DNA of 64,000 nucleotides from Auriscalpium vulgare (lineage: Eukaryota > Basidiomycota > Agaricomycetes > Russulales > Auriscalpiaceae), in assembly GCA_019915015.1 (NCBI GenBank), contig JAHBBC010000011.1, positions 124,001 to 188,000 of the forward strand. The letters run 5' to 3'. Shown one piece after another: positions 30,008 through 41,958 of the stretch (position 1 is its first letter; each line of letters begins with the position of its first letter). The translations under genes were made by a program, and so were the position numbers. The notes under the pieces were generated by a model. It was given only the letters and a program-made list of their open reading frames with translations. It had not been told where the DNA came from and searched no databases.

Positions 30008-30929
30008 ATGTCCTCCACGACGCCCGTCACGACTACGAGTCCCACCTTCACGCCCCCCTCCCTCTCCAGTGCCCAGCCGGATCCGACCACTTCCGCCGGC
30101 GGCGGCGGCGGCGGCCCGTCGTCGTCCCTGTACCGTTAGTTCCCCCACGCGACCAATGGCTTTCCCAGATCATTAACTTACGCCTCTATCTCACAGTATA
30201 TACCTTTGCTGGTGCGTGTGCACTACAAGTTTATCCCGCCAAGCGAGCTCATTGCAGCGCGCAGCCACGCTCGGGGTACTGCTCGCAACCTCCGCGTTTG
30301 TCATCTCGCGCTCGGTAGCTCGACGGCGCCGGCAACGCGCTGCGATGCTCGAGGCGATTGAGAACGGCACGTATGTCCCGCCCACCCTACCACCTCAGCT
30401 AGGCCAGCGTCCGCGCATGTGGGAAGTCTACGTAGATCCCGACAACTTGAAGGACAGCGCCGCATGCCATTCGGAGAAGGGCTGGGACAGAATGACAGTG
30501 CGTTTTCGAGCTCGCCGGGCGCTGTACCTCGTCTCTAACGCGCGTTTCAAACTGCGGCAGCCCGTGTCCGCGGTAGTGCTCGACACCGCTATCATCGATG
30601 TGTCCCCGACCTACACGCTTCCTCCCCCGATTCCACAAGCCCCCTTCTTCCGACACCTCACATCCATCTTCCGTCATCATCCCGCGTCCATATCGCCTAC
30701 CCCTCCGGCTGCTCCGTCCCCATTCTCCTCCGCCTCTGCGCATCCGTCTGCATCGCCGCCAGCACCAGCAGACGGATATGGCGTCCCCACCGTGCCGGTC
30801 CACCTCGCCGTCCTTGTTTCAATGCCTCATGGCGGAGACGGTGCGACTCGCGACCACCTTCCCATGCTTGAGTTCGGCATGGGCGTCGTACACGCACGTA
30901 TCCATGATCTGGCAGGAGAGCCGTCTTAG
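30008..30929 (+). CDS. Single-membrane-span protein of unknown function (right copy)
   Basis: Four exons give 247 residues: 30008-30134, 30197-30211, 30265-30497, 30561-30929. As in the left copy, a Ser/Thr/Pro/Gly-rich start leads to a membrane segment (LYTFAATLGVLLATSAFVIS), a basic run (RSVARRRRQRAAMLE) and the block RPRMWEVYVDPDN. The C-terminal part is again Pro-rich, with VPVHLAVLVSMPHGG and LPMLEFGMGVV. The 15-nt second exon is conserved between copies. The third intron (30498-30560, 63 nt) is a multiple of three and has no stop, so retention would also be in frame. The gene starts about 510 nt from the start of the METTL24-like gene and is transcribed away from it. The two therefore share a divergent promoter region (29497-30007). 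Confidence 0.75.
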
Positions 30930-32383
30930 CGTCGGCCTGATTACTGGCCTCAGAATGTATCAAGAGCCCCCGGCGGCGGTCTGTGATCTGTGCGTCTGAC
31001 TGTATAGGTGCGCACTTGTACAAGCCCGGTTAGCGACGCAAACTGACAGGCATAGTTTCAGTTCCAGGCATCTAACGGGGTTTTGTTCGTGTGGCAACAG
31101 CGGGCGCAGATATTTGGTTGCGTTTGCTCAGTGTACGAGAAGATGATTGCCCACGCGAGATGTTGAACGATTCGTACGTACGTTATCTACTCTCTTCGAC
31201 GACTATGATGTATCCAGTGTCGAACGCTTACTATGAAACAAGAAATGCCGGAGCTACGCTCCGCCGCTGTTGAAGTTATGCGTGTGCTAATAGTAAGAGT
31301 GCCTGTCGCTATAAATATCTGTTGACCTACAGGCTGTGGACGCCGGCCTAAGTCGACTGTACATATACTCAAGACGCCACTGAACCTGGATCCAAAGCTC
31401 CCGTAGCCAGCTCTGTATGATGACCGTCAACATGTTTTGCCATATGTATCCCTTCTGCCCCTCAATCATCCTCTAACCATCACCAACCAGATCCTACAAC
31501 GAGCTGCGCTTTGCACGTCCGGCGAGAATTGAAGTTTGATTCGAACGGCTCCGCGTGCTCAACGATCAGGAGAGCAAGCAGCTCGCGAAAATTGCGCATC
31601 AGCTCGAACTGATGGACAAAAATGAGTGGCGGAGTCTACAGGAAAGGCAGCTTATGCCGCGTAAGGACAGAAAATGCCCAAACAAAGCCAAACTGACGGT
31701 CGTCATAATCTTAAAGAAAGAGTAATGTATGTGATACCTCAAGTAGGGACTACAATATACCGGTTGACCTCATTTCTCTCGCTGCCGCGTGCAGGGCACG
31801 CGCACTGCATGGCGTGACATGTCCGTCTTCTTTTTCACGGCCCAGCCCGTCCCTTGCGCAGCTAGCTCTTATCACCCGAAGACGATGACATGCGCTCAAG
31901 ATTGGATGAGCATGCCAGCGATTCCGCTGCGTCTATATGGACGAAGGTGCGCTCGCAATTTGGGTCGCAGTCGGACTTCCCATACCAACGCTATCCTCGT
32001 CATAGATGCGCATCGTGTTTGGCTGCGCTGTGTCTGCCGCGGCGGAACGGGCCACCGCATGTCCTTCAGCGCATCCTCGAAGCTGCTGCGCGCATTCTTG
32101 CAGACATTGTCTGGCTCCAGGAATCTTCGAACTATTGGGAAAAGGTGCTGCGCACTCACCTGATAGTTGCTGCCAGATTTCGCAACAGATAGCGCAGACG
32201 ACGCAGTCGTGCCAGATGTCCCTCTGCGCACTGGCCCCGTGGCCACGCACGGTGCACCAATACCGATAGCACCAGCGCTTCGCCTTGCCTTTGGGATGGA
32301 AGTCAGACGTGGGTACGGTACAAATATCGAGTCCATCGACGATGGGTCTACATTCCCCGTTGCACTTTCCCGCCTCAAGCATC
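30930..32383. other. Spacer between the right membrane-protein gene and the right dsRNA-binding gene
   Basis: No complete gene is seen. Two short plus-strand stretches look coding by composition: 31540-31725, and about 32056-32145 (a helical segment containing ILADIVWLQESSNYWEKVL). They may be remnants or exons of a small gene that I cannot reconstruct. Confidence 0.4.
31540..31725 (+). pseudogene. Coding-like fragment, unknown protein
   Basis: An open frame of 61 codons without a start (a stop lies just upstream) encodes a charged helical peptide (LNDQESKQLAKIAHQLELM, then KNEWRSLQERQLM). It looks like an exon remnant. No partner exons or known family were found. Confidence 0.25.
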
Positions 32384-33384
32384 ATGTCACAACATGCAAT
32401 CCCCCTCCCCGCCATCCCTTCGCTGAACGGAGAGGCGTATGTCGAGACCTTTATGCACCGAGAACTCTCTTCCGGCGTCCTCAACGAAGACTTCGGCAAC
32501 GCGGAGCGTCTGTCCGTGCTCGGGGGACATGTGCTCAAATTAGTTGTCACAAATGTTCTCTTCGACAAGAGGCCTATGCTCGTCGCCCAAGAAATTTTGG
32601 TGAGGTCTTCACCTCCAGCTGCTATGGCGCACCGCTAAACTGTTTCTAGGTCGAGGTCGAGGCCAACACGTCGGAGGACATCATCGACGAATGGGTCACG
32701 AAATATGGCCTGCGCGGGAAGGTTTATTGCACAGCTGCCGCCCGCGAGAGCCTCAGCGAGCGAGAAGTGCGTTGCCTTCTTGTCGCAATCGCGCGTGCTG
32801 TGTGATCTTGCAATCATATCACAGGAAACACGCTATTTGTTCACAACCTACGTCGGCGCGGCCTACCATCAGCACGGCCTTCGCACTGTGCAGGCGTGGA
32901 TTGGAAAGCTTGTCGACCCGGAGTACGAGCCCGCCCCCGAAATATCTGCCACTAGCGCGCAGGCTTCCACGCAGCCATTCGTCCAGCAAAATCGGTTCGC
33001 CAGTCCTCCGCCGACCAGCCCGCCCTCGCTACCGTCGTCGCCATCGGCGCTCGCCATCCTACCATTATTCAACCAAATGTGTGCGCAGAACAGCGTGCAG
33101 GTATTGTGGATGACCACGTCGACGGGCCCCCCGCATTCGCCATCGTGGACGGCCGACTGCCATGGTGCGTCAGATGATAGTATGTGGACTGTCGGCGGCA
33201 GAGTAAAACGTTCGTGCAGTCAATAAGAAGGTGATTGCGACCGGCGCTGGTAACACCAAACAGCTTGCGAAGGAGGAGGCGGCAAAAAATGCATACCGTT
33301 CTTTGTGGGGTAGCGGACCTGGTGAGTCCGTATTATCGTGTTTTGTCTTTGATTCTTCTCCGCTAACGTAGTCGTTTAGTCTAG
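32384..33384 (+). CDS. Inactive RNase III-fold plus dsRNA-binding domain protein (right copy)
   Basis: Five exons give 259 residues: 32384-32599, 32650-32766, 32825-33164, 33220-33321, 33380-33384. The RNase III-like fold covers about residues 12-130 (YVETFMHRELSSGVLNEDFG, DEWVTKYGLRGKV, LFTTYVGAAYHQHGL). As in the left copy the signature lacks its acidic residues (RLSVLGGHVL instead of RLExLGDxxL, and FTTYVGA instead of FExxxGA). A Pro/Ser-rich linker leads to a dsRNA-binding domain (LPLFNQMCAQNSVQV, then ATGAGNTKQLAKEEAAKNAY). The last exon holds two coding nucleotides and the stop codon. It should bind RNA without cleaving it. Whether it acts in mitochondrial ribosomes, RNA silencing or elsewhere cannot be told from sequence. 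Confidence 0.8.
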
Positions 33385-35056
33385 CTGATGCCTGAGTGTC
33401 CAGTCGTACTAGTGTATGTACTCTCCATGTGGCAGGATGTGAACATAGGATGTGAAATGCGTATGTGAAAAGTGCGGAGGTGTCGTTGAAACAATTTGTT
33501 GTCATTGACGGCCCTTGAGGCCCATGGACTTCAATGGCCAGAAATATTGGCTGTCACATGTCACTTAATCCCCACGGACCACAGCCATGTCATGACTAGC
33601 GGGCGGTGACTCTTCTGCGGTCACAGCCCGATCGCACTCGTGTTGCACCGTGCCGAGGGGCACTTCAGGTGCGGTGTATGGATGGCGCATTGCTTTATTC
33701 TATGTCAACGTGATTTCTCCTGCAGCAGTGAGGAAATGTGCTGGAGATATTCGTAAGATCGACGGTAAGCTGCGGAACAGCTGAGTGAGAGAACGTTCTC
33801 TTTCATCTGTCAGCGGGACCACGTCTTTGCTTTGCTTCTAGACGAGGAGAATCTCCATATCGAACTATTCTCAATGTATTTGGTGAAGGTACTGAAGTGC
33901 CTGCACCACAGAGCGAGGGGCTCTTGGCCAGCTGCTCATTTTTGACCGTGATGCGGCTGCTGCGATGCGTCCATTTACCGTGCACCTCTGATCCCTGCCC
34001 TGCTAACCTTGTCTTGTGTAGGATTCTCGGCTCAGGGACCACCCTGGATAGTATACTAGTCATATGGAAGAAGGAGGATGCAAGCCAGGCTATGTAGCGG
34101 GGAGGCGAGTAGGAAGAAAACTCTTTCCCGGCATGCGTGCGCACTTACTTTAGTCTTGGCACCCTCGATATTCTAACACTCAAATCGATCACTAACCGCG
34201 AGAGCCGTTGACTTCCACGCCAAAAAACCTCGGGCAGTACATTGAAAAGACATTGATGAGAACGACGGGAGCTTGGCACTTGGACCATACAAGCTTGGGT
34301 GCACTGAGAGTTCAGAGTCACAGGCGCCTGTGCAAAGCATCAGTGAACACACCGAGAGTGAACTGCGATACGAGACTGGAAGAACGGCTGCTGACCTCAA
34401 CGCTTGTCACTGCATCGCAACAAGATCTTCGTAGGATGCAATTTTTTCTTTACGAGGTTGTAGCCTGGTTTCTCCCTCATGTACCAGGTCGTGTTCTATC
34501 ATTCCGATGAGCTTGCTTGCATACGAGTCGTGATACGACCGCCAATGCCGGGTTCAGGGTTGTGGAAGGGCAAGCGCGATGTCGGCATCACGGTCCTCCA
34601 GATGATACATCATTGATGAAAGGCGCACGGGCAGTTTGACGGACGATGGGCGCTGACAAGCAGCGCAGAGCGAATTGACCCGACCCAGGCCTGCAGCGTC
34701 GGCAAGCATCGTCGGGCGCGCGGGACGCGTCTCCGCGGACTGCCGCACCGAGGCCAAGCGGTCGCGCTCGGCGTTCCTGGACTGGTTTCGAGGTTCGAGA
34801 CTTGGGTGAAGCGCGAGCGACGAGCAGCGGGGGACGCCTGCGAGGTGTGGACTGCCAGTGAACTCTGAGCAAGGCAATGGGCTGCGTCGGCGAGAGAGCG
34901 GCCGTATGCGGCGGGGACTTGAGCCGCTGGAAAAGGACGCGCAGTGATTGGCCGGTGGATATCACGAGTCGCGTCGGAACAAATAAATACGGGGCTTTGC
35001 CGAACTCGCTCTCCATCTTCCTCTTCCCCCTCGTCATCGTCAAGTCCGCCTCGACG
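33385..35056. other. Intergenic region upstream of the aconitase gene
   Basis: I see no gene. The proximal promoter of aconitase contains an AT-rich ACAAATAAATACG at about 34980-34992, some 65-75 nt before the ATG, and several GCGC-rich blocks. Open frames here carry no domain. Confidence 0.5.
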
Positions 35057-37885
35057 ATGCTCAACATCGCCCATCGCTCCGCCGGCGCATGGCGTGCGCT
35101 CCAGCGCGCAGCCAAGGGCATGGCCACCGCTGTCGACCGCATCGGCGACACCAAGGTCCCCATGTCGCTCCTCGAGAAGGGCGCGTATATCAACTACCAG
35201 CGCATCGAGGATAACCTTGTCATCGTCCGCGAGAGGTCCGTCCCCATTCCTTCTTGCCGTCTGTCGCCGCTGACCGCTGTGAAGGCTCCAGCGCCCGCTG
35301 ACGCTGTCCGAGAAAATTCTGTACGGCCATCTTGACGACCCGCACAACCAGGACATCACCCGCGGTGTCAGCTACCTCAAGCTCCGCCCAGACGTGAGTT
35401 TGTCCGCCCGCACGCGTGTCTCACCCTGTCTCATGTCCCCTCCAGCGAGTCGCTTGCCAGGATGCAACTGCTCAGGTATGTCGCTAACTCGCGTACCTGC
35501 CAGCGCTATCTGACGTCACACAGATGGCTCTTCTCCAATTTATGTCGGCAGGCATGCCTACCGCTGCTGTCCCCACCACCGTGCACTGCGACCACTTGAT
35601 TGAGGCCCAAATCGGTGGTGTCAAGGATCTCGCGCGCGCTATCAACATCAACAAAGAGGTATACGACTTCTTGGCTACCGCAACGGCAAAGGTGTGTATA
35701 TGCACGTTTCTGCCGAGCACACGCTGAATGTTTGCGCTGCAGTACGGTCTCGGCTTCTGGAAACCCGGCTCTGGCATCATCCATCAAATTATCCTCGAGA
35801 ACTACGCATTCCCCGGTGGACTCATGATTGGTACCGACTCCCACACCCCCAACGCTGGCGGTCTCGGCATGATTGCGTGCGGTGTCGGCGGTGCTGACGC
35901 CGTCGACGTCATGGCTGACATTCCTTGGGAGCTCAAGTGCCCCAAGGTCATCGGCGTGAACCTCACGGGCAAGATCAGTGGCTGGACAACGCCAAAGGGT
36001 GCGCTTCGTTGCTTCGTTGATCTCCGCTCATGCGCTGACGATACCTATAGATGTCATCCTCAAGGTTGCGGGCATTCTTACCGTGAAGGGTGGAACGGGA
36101 GCTATCGTCGAGTACAAGGGTCCTGGCGTACAGAGCCTTTCTGCCACCGGCATGGCTACGATCTGCAACATGGGTGCTGAAATCGGCGCAACGACCTCCC
36201 TTTTCCCGTTCAACAGCCGCATGACCGACTACCTCAATGCGACGAAGCGCGGCGAGATCGCGCAGTACGCGCAGCGCTTTGCCCACAATCTCAAGGCCGA
36301 CGAGGACGCCGAGTATGACCAGGTCGTTGAAATTGTACGTATGAGTGGTTCAGCTACAGGGATGTCCTGATTGACGCCATTTGCAGAACCTTTCCGAGCT
36401 CGAGCCCCACATCAACGGACCCTTCACCCCTGACTTGGCCACCCCCATTTCCAAGTTCAAGGACGAGGTGGTCAAGAACAACTGGCCTGCGGAGCTCAAG
36501 GTCGCCCTCATCGGCTCCTGCACCAACTCTTCCTACGAGGATATGTCCCGGTCCGCGTCGATCGCGCGCGAGGCATCTGAGCACGGCCTCGAGCTAAAGA
36601 GCAAATTCACGATCACCCCCGGTTCGGAGCAAGTCCGTGCGACGATCGAGCGTGACGGCCAGATCGGCGCGTTCGAGGAGGTCGGTGGCCTCGTGCTCGC
36701 TAACGCGTGCGGCCCGTGCATTGGCCAGTGGGACAGGCAGGACGTGAAGAAGGGCGAGGCTAACTCTAGTGCGTGATAAGCGCCATCAGTGATAGATTGT
36801 GCGCTGATCACCCTGCTGCAGTTATCACATCGTACAACCGTAACTTCACCGGCCGAAATGACGCGAACCCCGCCACGCACGCGTTCGTCGCGTCGCCCGA
36901 CATCGTCACCGCCATGGCCTTCGCTGGCGACCTCCGCTTCAACCCCCTCACGGACAGCCTCACGGGCCCCGACGGCAAGTCGTTTAAGTTCTCTGACCCG
37001 TCCGGCAACGAGCTCCCGCCCCGTGGCTACGACCCCGGTGAGAACACGTTCCAGCCCCCTCCAGAGGATCGCGCATCCGTCGCCGTCGCGGTTGACCCCA
37101 AGAGCGACCGCCTGCAACTCCTTTCGCCGTTCGAGGCTTGGGATGGCAAGACTCCCACGGACCTGCCAGTCCTGATCAAGGTCAAGGGCAAGTGCACGAC
37201 CGATCACATCTCTGCCGGCGGCCCGTGGCTCAAGTACCGTGGCCATCTTGAGAACATCTCACGTACGTTCATCGTCGTGTCTGTCAAAAACAACACACAC
37301 TGATCGTTTGTGGTGTCACAGAGAACTGCCTGATTGGCGCCATCAACGAAGAGAACGGCAAAGCGAACAGCATTCGCAATCAGCTGACGGGCGAGTATGC
37401 CGGCGTCCCTGAGGTCGGCGCGTACTACCGCGACCGCGGCATCAAGTGGGTCGTCATCGGCGACCACAACTACGGCGAGGGCTCCTCGCGCGAGCACGCC
37501 GCGCTTGAGCCGCGCTTCCTTGGCGGGCGCGCCGTCATTGTGCGCTCGTTCGCGCGTATTCACGAAACCAACTTGAAGAAACAGGGCATGCTCGCGCTGA
37601 CATTTGCGGACCCCGAGGACTACAACCGAGTGCGTCCGAGCGACAAGGTTGACATCGTCGGCCTCGAGAGCTTCGCGCCCGGCAAGAACTTGACGCTCGT
37701 CGCGAAGCATGAAGACGGCTCGAAAGACGAGATCCCACTCGCGCACTCGTTCAACGAGGGCCAGATCGAGTGGTTCAAGGCGGGCTCTGCACTCAACCTG
37801 GTGCGTGATTCTGTGTCCGCGGGTATATCCTGGCGCTGACCACTAGTGATTTGTTTTATAGATGGCGTCCAAAGCCAAGGCATAA
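35057..37885 (+). CDS. aco1: Mitochondrial aconitate hydratase
   Basis: The enzyme converts citrate to isocitrate in the TCA cycle, in the mitochondrial matrix, using a [4Fe-4S] cluster. Ten exons give 783 residues: 35057-35235, 35285-35393, 35446-35475, 35524-35691, 35743-35998, 36051-36334, 36387-36768, 36822-37262, 37322-37800, 37862-37885. The first 25 residues ([20 protein letters not shown]) form a basic amphipathic targeting peptide. Active-site and cluster residues are visible: [23 protein letters not shown], the cluster Cys in [11 protein letters not shown], and the Cys pair in [11 protein letters not shown]. The swivel domain carries [10 protein letters not shown] and [14 protein letters not shown]. 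Length and order match fungal mitochondrial aconitases. The last exon encodes only MASKAKA. It ends convergent with the F-box gene. Confidence 0.95.
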
Positions 37886-38483
37886 ACGCGCCCCTTGCCG
37901 CCCCGCATCCTAGCCTCTTGGGCCGCGTACGAACAGCCTATCTTACGCACGCACGCCCATTCCCGTGTTATCTGTTGGCTGCTGTGTAGCCCTTTTTGTT
38001 ATGTTCATATTTTCGTTGACGCATCGCATATTTACTCTCTGTGTACGTGGGTAGTCGTCGGTCGCCCTGCCGGACTTGGATAGCGTGCACTGTAATGACC
38101 TGGCGCGTCGGCCCTCTCGCGGATCGCTGGCGCCGCCTGAAAAGACAGCTAGAATGAATGATAATTATGATGACCTTCATCGCGTGCTCACACATCTGCG
38201 ATTGTTTGTAAAGTGTGTCAGAATATACATGTAAATATCTCTGATCGCAGACTACTATCCTACAGGTTCTATGGTCCGGCAAAAGACAGGGACCTCGCGG
38301 ATACCAATATCGCGTATACACCTGGCTTCTCGAGCTGTGTGCCTATGAAACGAACGAGACACATTACCGCTCGCCTTGATTGAACGTGCGTCCTATCGCC
38401 ACATAGTAACATTGGTGTGTCATTTACAGACTGCTGCACGCTTGTAACTTGTACAATTGTATGAACACAGGCCCAAGTGAGAG

Positions 38484-40590
38484 TCACCAATGCCAACGCT
38501 CTGTGCTCGCAAACGCCTTTACCTCTTCACAATCGATCTCTTCGACATAATCATTGAACGAGAATACAGTTCGCCGTTGCGGCCACTGCTCAAGCTGTGT
38601 CCCACCGGCCCCTGTGTGCTGGACGGTATAGTAGGTACCAGACATGCAAAGCAGGCGGACGCTCGGCAGGCGGCTTCCGATCGTGTCTTGCAAATCAGTC
38701 GACATCTTGAAGGGCAGGACTACGATTTTGAGATCGCGCGGCAGGCCAGCCCACAGTTGCTGTGCAACGGACGCGCTGTGAGAGTGTGGAATCTGAGGAA
38801 CCACATGACAGACGTACCGTGAGGAAGCTCGGGTCAGACTTCGGCGGAAGCAGCAGGGTCAGGGCCACGACCGTGCGCGGGATGAGCCACGCCGACAGCG
38901 CGGGGGACAAGTCCGCGGGCACGTCAATCTGCAGCGTATGCAGGTGGGAGAGCGCCGGCAGGACTCCCCACACTGTCGCGTCGAAGCCGACCGCAGGGCG
39001 CCAGCCCGCGCTCAGCGCCAGAGTGACGAGGTCCGGGTGGCCGCGCACAAAATCTGCAAGCGCGGGGAACAGGTCCGCGTCGCTCAGCCCGCGCGGCGCG
39101 AGCGCGATGTGCAGGCTGAACGCAAACTCGCGCAGCGCTGGAAGCGCGGCCGTGTGTGCGCGGATGACTGTGGAGAGCCGCACGTCCGCGTCCGTGCTGC
39201 ACGCGAGGCGCAGTGTCTCAAGCTGCGTGCTCTGCGTGAGGATGTCGGAGAGCGCGTCGGCGCGCTCGAAGTTAACGCTGAGGTCGAGGACGGTGAGGTT
39301 GCTAGGCGCGGTGATGCCGATGGGGTAGCCCCGCCCGCGGATGACGAGCGTGTGCATCGCGACGCTGCGGCTAGTGAAGAGCTGGCGTACATTAGGCGTC
39401 TCTTCGGCGACGCCGTTGTACGTGAAATGTGTGAGGCTGGGGAGATTTGGGAGCGGGGGCGGGGAAGGCGCAGTCGAGCTGAGCAAGCTTTAAAATTGAT
39501 AGATCGACATGGCGGACGGCACGTACTCCACTATAAGCCCGCGAAGATTGGGACGGTGCTTCTCAAGAACAGTGAATATTTGGCCTATGGCGTGATTCCC
39601 CATCGTGCAGCCGAATACTTCAAGGTTGACGAGTCTTGGCAGAACATTGGCGAGCATGGCTGATGCTAATGAGCGCGCGCCATGAAGCAATACAGTTTCA
39701 CATACCAATCTGGAAGGCAGTCAGCGTGCTCTTGATCGACGCCGCCGGCGCGGAGACAATGAACGTCCGCACAAGGCCTGCATACGCTGCGTCCGACACT
39801 AATCGGCTCAGGATATCGGCGCTGCGCTGCGCGTGCCACTTATCCAGCTCCACTACCTCCTCCGCAACGTCCTTCTCTTGCCAGGCTGAGTAGTATTGCG
39901 CCGTGTTGAATTGTAGATGGACCTTCCGGAAGAGCAGCTGGCCCGCGATGGTTGATAGCGCGTGCGGAACGAGGAGGAGATTGCGCAGGTCTCGGCGAGG
40001 GAGGTATGATGCAATTTCGCGCCAGATCTCGCTTGAGAAACGCGGCGGTGTGATTGCTAGAGTCAAGGACTGACGAGATGGAAAGGGTATTTGTTAAGAG
40101 GGACGGGAGCGGGTCAGTCCCGGACAGTGATTACGTACCTGGCCAGCATAGATCCTGCCCGACGGCGGCATCAGCGCACGCGCCTCGCTGTTGTTTGGAT
40201 CCGTCATGAGAACGGCCTGAAGGTCTGAAAAATGGTCGGATTATCCTCTGAAAGCTGCGTGATAACTGATGGCGAGGATACCTTGATGGGCGGCGCCTCG
40301 CAATCCTACGGAAAAGCGCACCTTTGCACGCAATATACGGGCTTGCGCGACCTTCCCTGGGTGCATCGACGCAACCTGGATGCACGACTGGACGCCGTTT
40401 TCAATGACCGTTCTGGAGCTGCGGCGACATGAGTCACGGCCTGGACTTTTGACCAATAGGCGACGCACCTTGGTCCGAGCGGGAGGCGTTCCATAGCATA
40501 AAGCAGGACGGTCGCCTTCTGGTCGCTCGAGAGGTGCGAGACCACGTCACGGATGCTCGCATCGAGCATCATAGGATTGAAGGTAGCCAT
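38484..40590 (-). CDS. F-box protein with TPR-like N-terminus and leucine-rich C-terminus
   Basis: Likely a substrate adaptor of an SCF ubiquitin ligase. Seven exons give 592 residues: 40590-40469, 40418-40282, 40224-40139, 40069-39706, 39659-39527, 39478-38818, 38759-38484. Residues about 1-110 look like tetratricopeptide repeats (LDASIRDVVSHLSSDQKATV, then HQDLQAVLMTDPNNSEARAL). The F-box follows (PPRFSSEIWREIASYLPRRD, LLLVPHALSTIAGQLLF). The rest is Leu-rich and repeat-like (NLTVLDLSVNFERADALSDI and similar), as in substrate-binding LRR regions. A TAA visible in one continuous reading at 39492-39490 lies within the 48-nt intron 39526-39479 (GTACGT...CTCAG), so the gene is intact. F-box genes of this kind are greatly expanded in Agaricomycetes. 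The target cannot be predicted. Confidence 0.8.
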
Positions 40591-41958
40591 AAAGACGTGC
40601 CGGCTAGATCGTGGATGAGTGCCGGACTACAAAGCTTCGTTCCACTCCACTGAACAACTACTGACTGGGGGCTCGTAGGCTTCACGGAGGGTGGGTGGTT
40701 ACAAGAGTCGCAGAATCATGATTTGTGTTTATGGCGGTCGAGATGGGCGCACGTGAAGCTGGGATCGCCTTTGGGACCGTGCCCAGGCCTGCCGTATTCA
40801 TCATCGTTGGGAGCGCGAAGACCGTGGCAACTGGTAGTCGCCTCCGAAGGTTGGTCGCATGGCGCTGCGCCGCAGCGGGGACCGTCATGAAAGAAACGTT
40901 ACGAAAGGACAGCGTATGAACCCACAAATTACAGATGTATCCTGCGCTGAGACCAGCCTGAGGCTTTGAGTGATCGATGTAATTTGGCAAGACGCGAGCG
41001 GTGAAGTTTGAACACTGAAGTCGGGCTCGAGCAGTCTGGACCGCGATCACGTGTTACATATGCCGGCCACGATTCAATTTCTCCGAGACCCGTCACTCGC
41101 TTTCGCTTCGAGTGAAGTCCGCGCAAGGTCTGAAGAGATCTGAAGCTATGGCGCCGTTACGGTGTTGGGGTTTGTCCATGCCGCCAATATGCGTCTTCCT
41201 CGCCTCCCGCCCTACTTGTTGCAAATTGGTTGCAAACTGCGCATGGGCAACGGCGCAACGCCTCCAGCGGTGTACATCCACCCGGGCCATCATAAGTCGT
41301 CTGGTGCCTCAGTAGGCTAAATCTCTCACAGCACGACGTCGACTCTCTCAGTGACTCAGGGTGCGTGGTTCTTGGCCTGTATTTTGCTTGGCTTCACAGT
41401 ATGACTAGGTCATCTCATCATTCTCAATCTCAAACTGGACCAGGACAGTGGTGCACAGTCCATATGAGGAGCCGTATCAGTCTCCGTGGCTGACCTTGGC
41501 ACAGAAGCTAGTCGTTCTGTGACAAGAGTCGTATGAAAGTTTGCGCAATACCGGTCTGTCTTCCCAGGCGCATCGTATATCAGCGCAAAGCTCACACGGC
41601 ACATGCACAGACCTACCTCCTCACTACTACCAAGTATGTCTTGGACCTATCAGGTCAATTATAGCCTTGCTTCAAGCGCATATACAGAGGGCGACAGCAG
41701 TGCGAGCCCAGCGGCGCCGAGCGCTGGACAGGATGTATCTCGGTGCGTGTCTACCGATAGTAGTACCAGCCGCTGCCCATGTTCTGATCGGCATGAGTGC
41801 AGTGCTTTCATGGGGTTGCAAGTCGAGGAAGCCATTTTTTTCACGATTATGGGTGCATTTCATAGTATCACCGGGTCCGAAGCTGGACCGACCTATATTC
41901 TTAGGAACCTCAGGCTCCCGCTCTGATGAGCACTCTCTTTGCGTATCCTTCACCGAAG
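40591..41958. other. Intergenic region
   Basis: No gene can be supported. It holds the promoter of the F-box gene and possibly upstream exons of the ABM-like gene to the right. Confidence 0.4.

Larger units (their letters stand above)
24213..33384. repeat. Inverted arrangement of two paralogous gene pairs (diverged duplication)
   Basis: The order is dsRNA-binding (-), membrane protein (-), METTL24-like (-), membrane protein (+), dsRNA-binding (+). Both pairs keep the same intron positions and nearly the same exon lengths. Introns and spacers no longer look alike, so the duplication is old. Confidence 0.75.

Noticed and set aside
39479..39526. In-frame TAA in the F-box gene, apparent pseudogene
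   Set aside because: The stop lies inside a 48-nt intron with a GTACGT donor and CTCAG acceptor. Splicing it keeps the frame through to the natural stop.
41541..41930. Long open frame upstream of the ABM-like domain as its N-terminal extension
   Set aside because: The translated sequence has no resemblance to the family, and members usually begin within about 15 residues of the barrel. An upstream exon is more likely.
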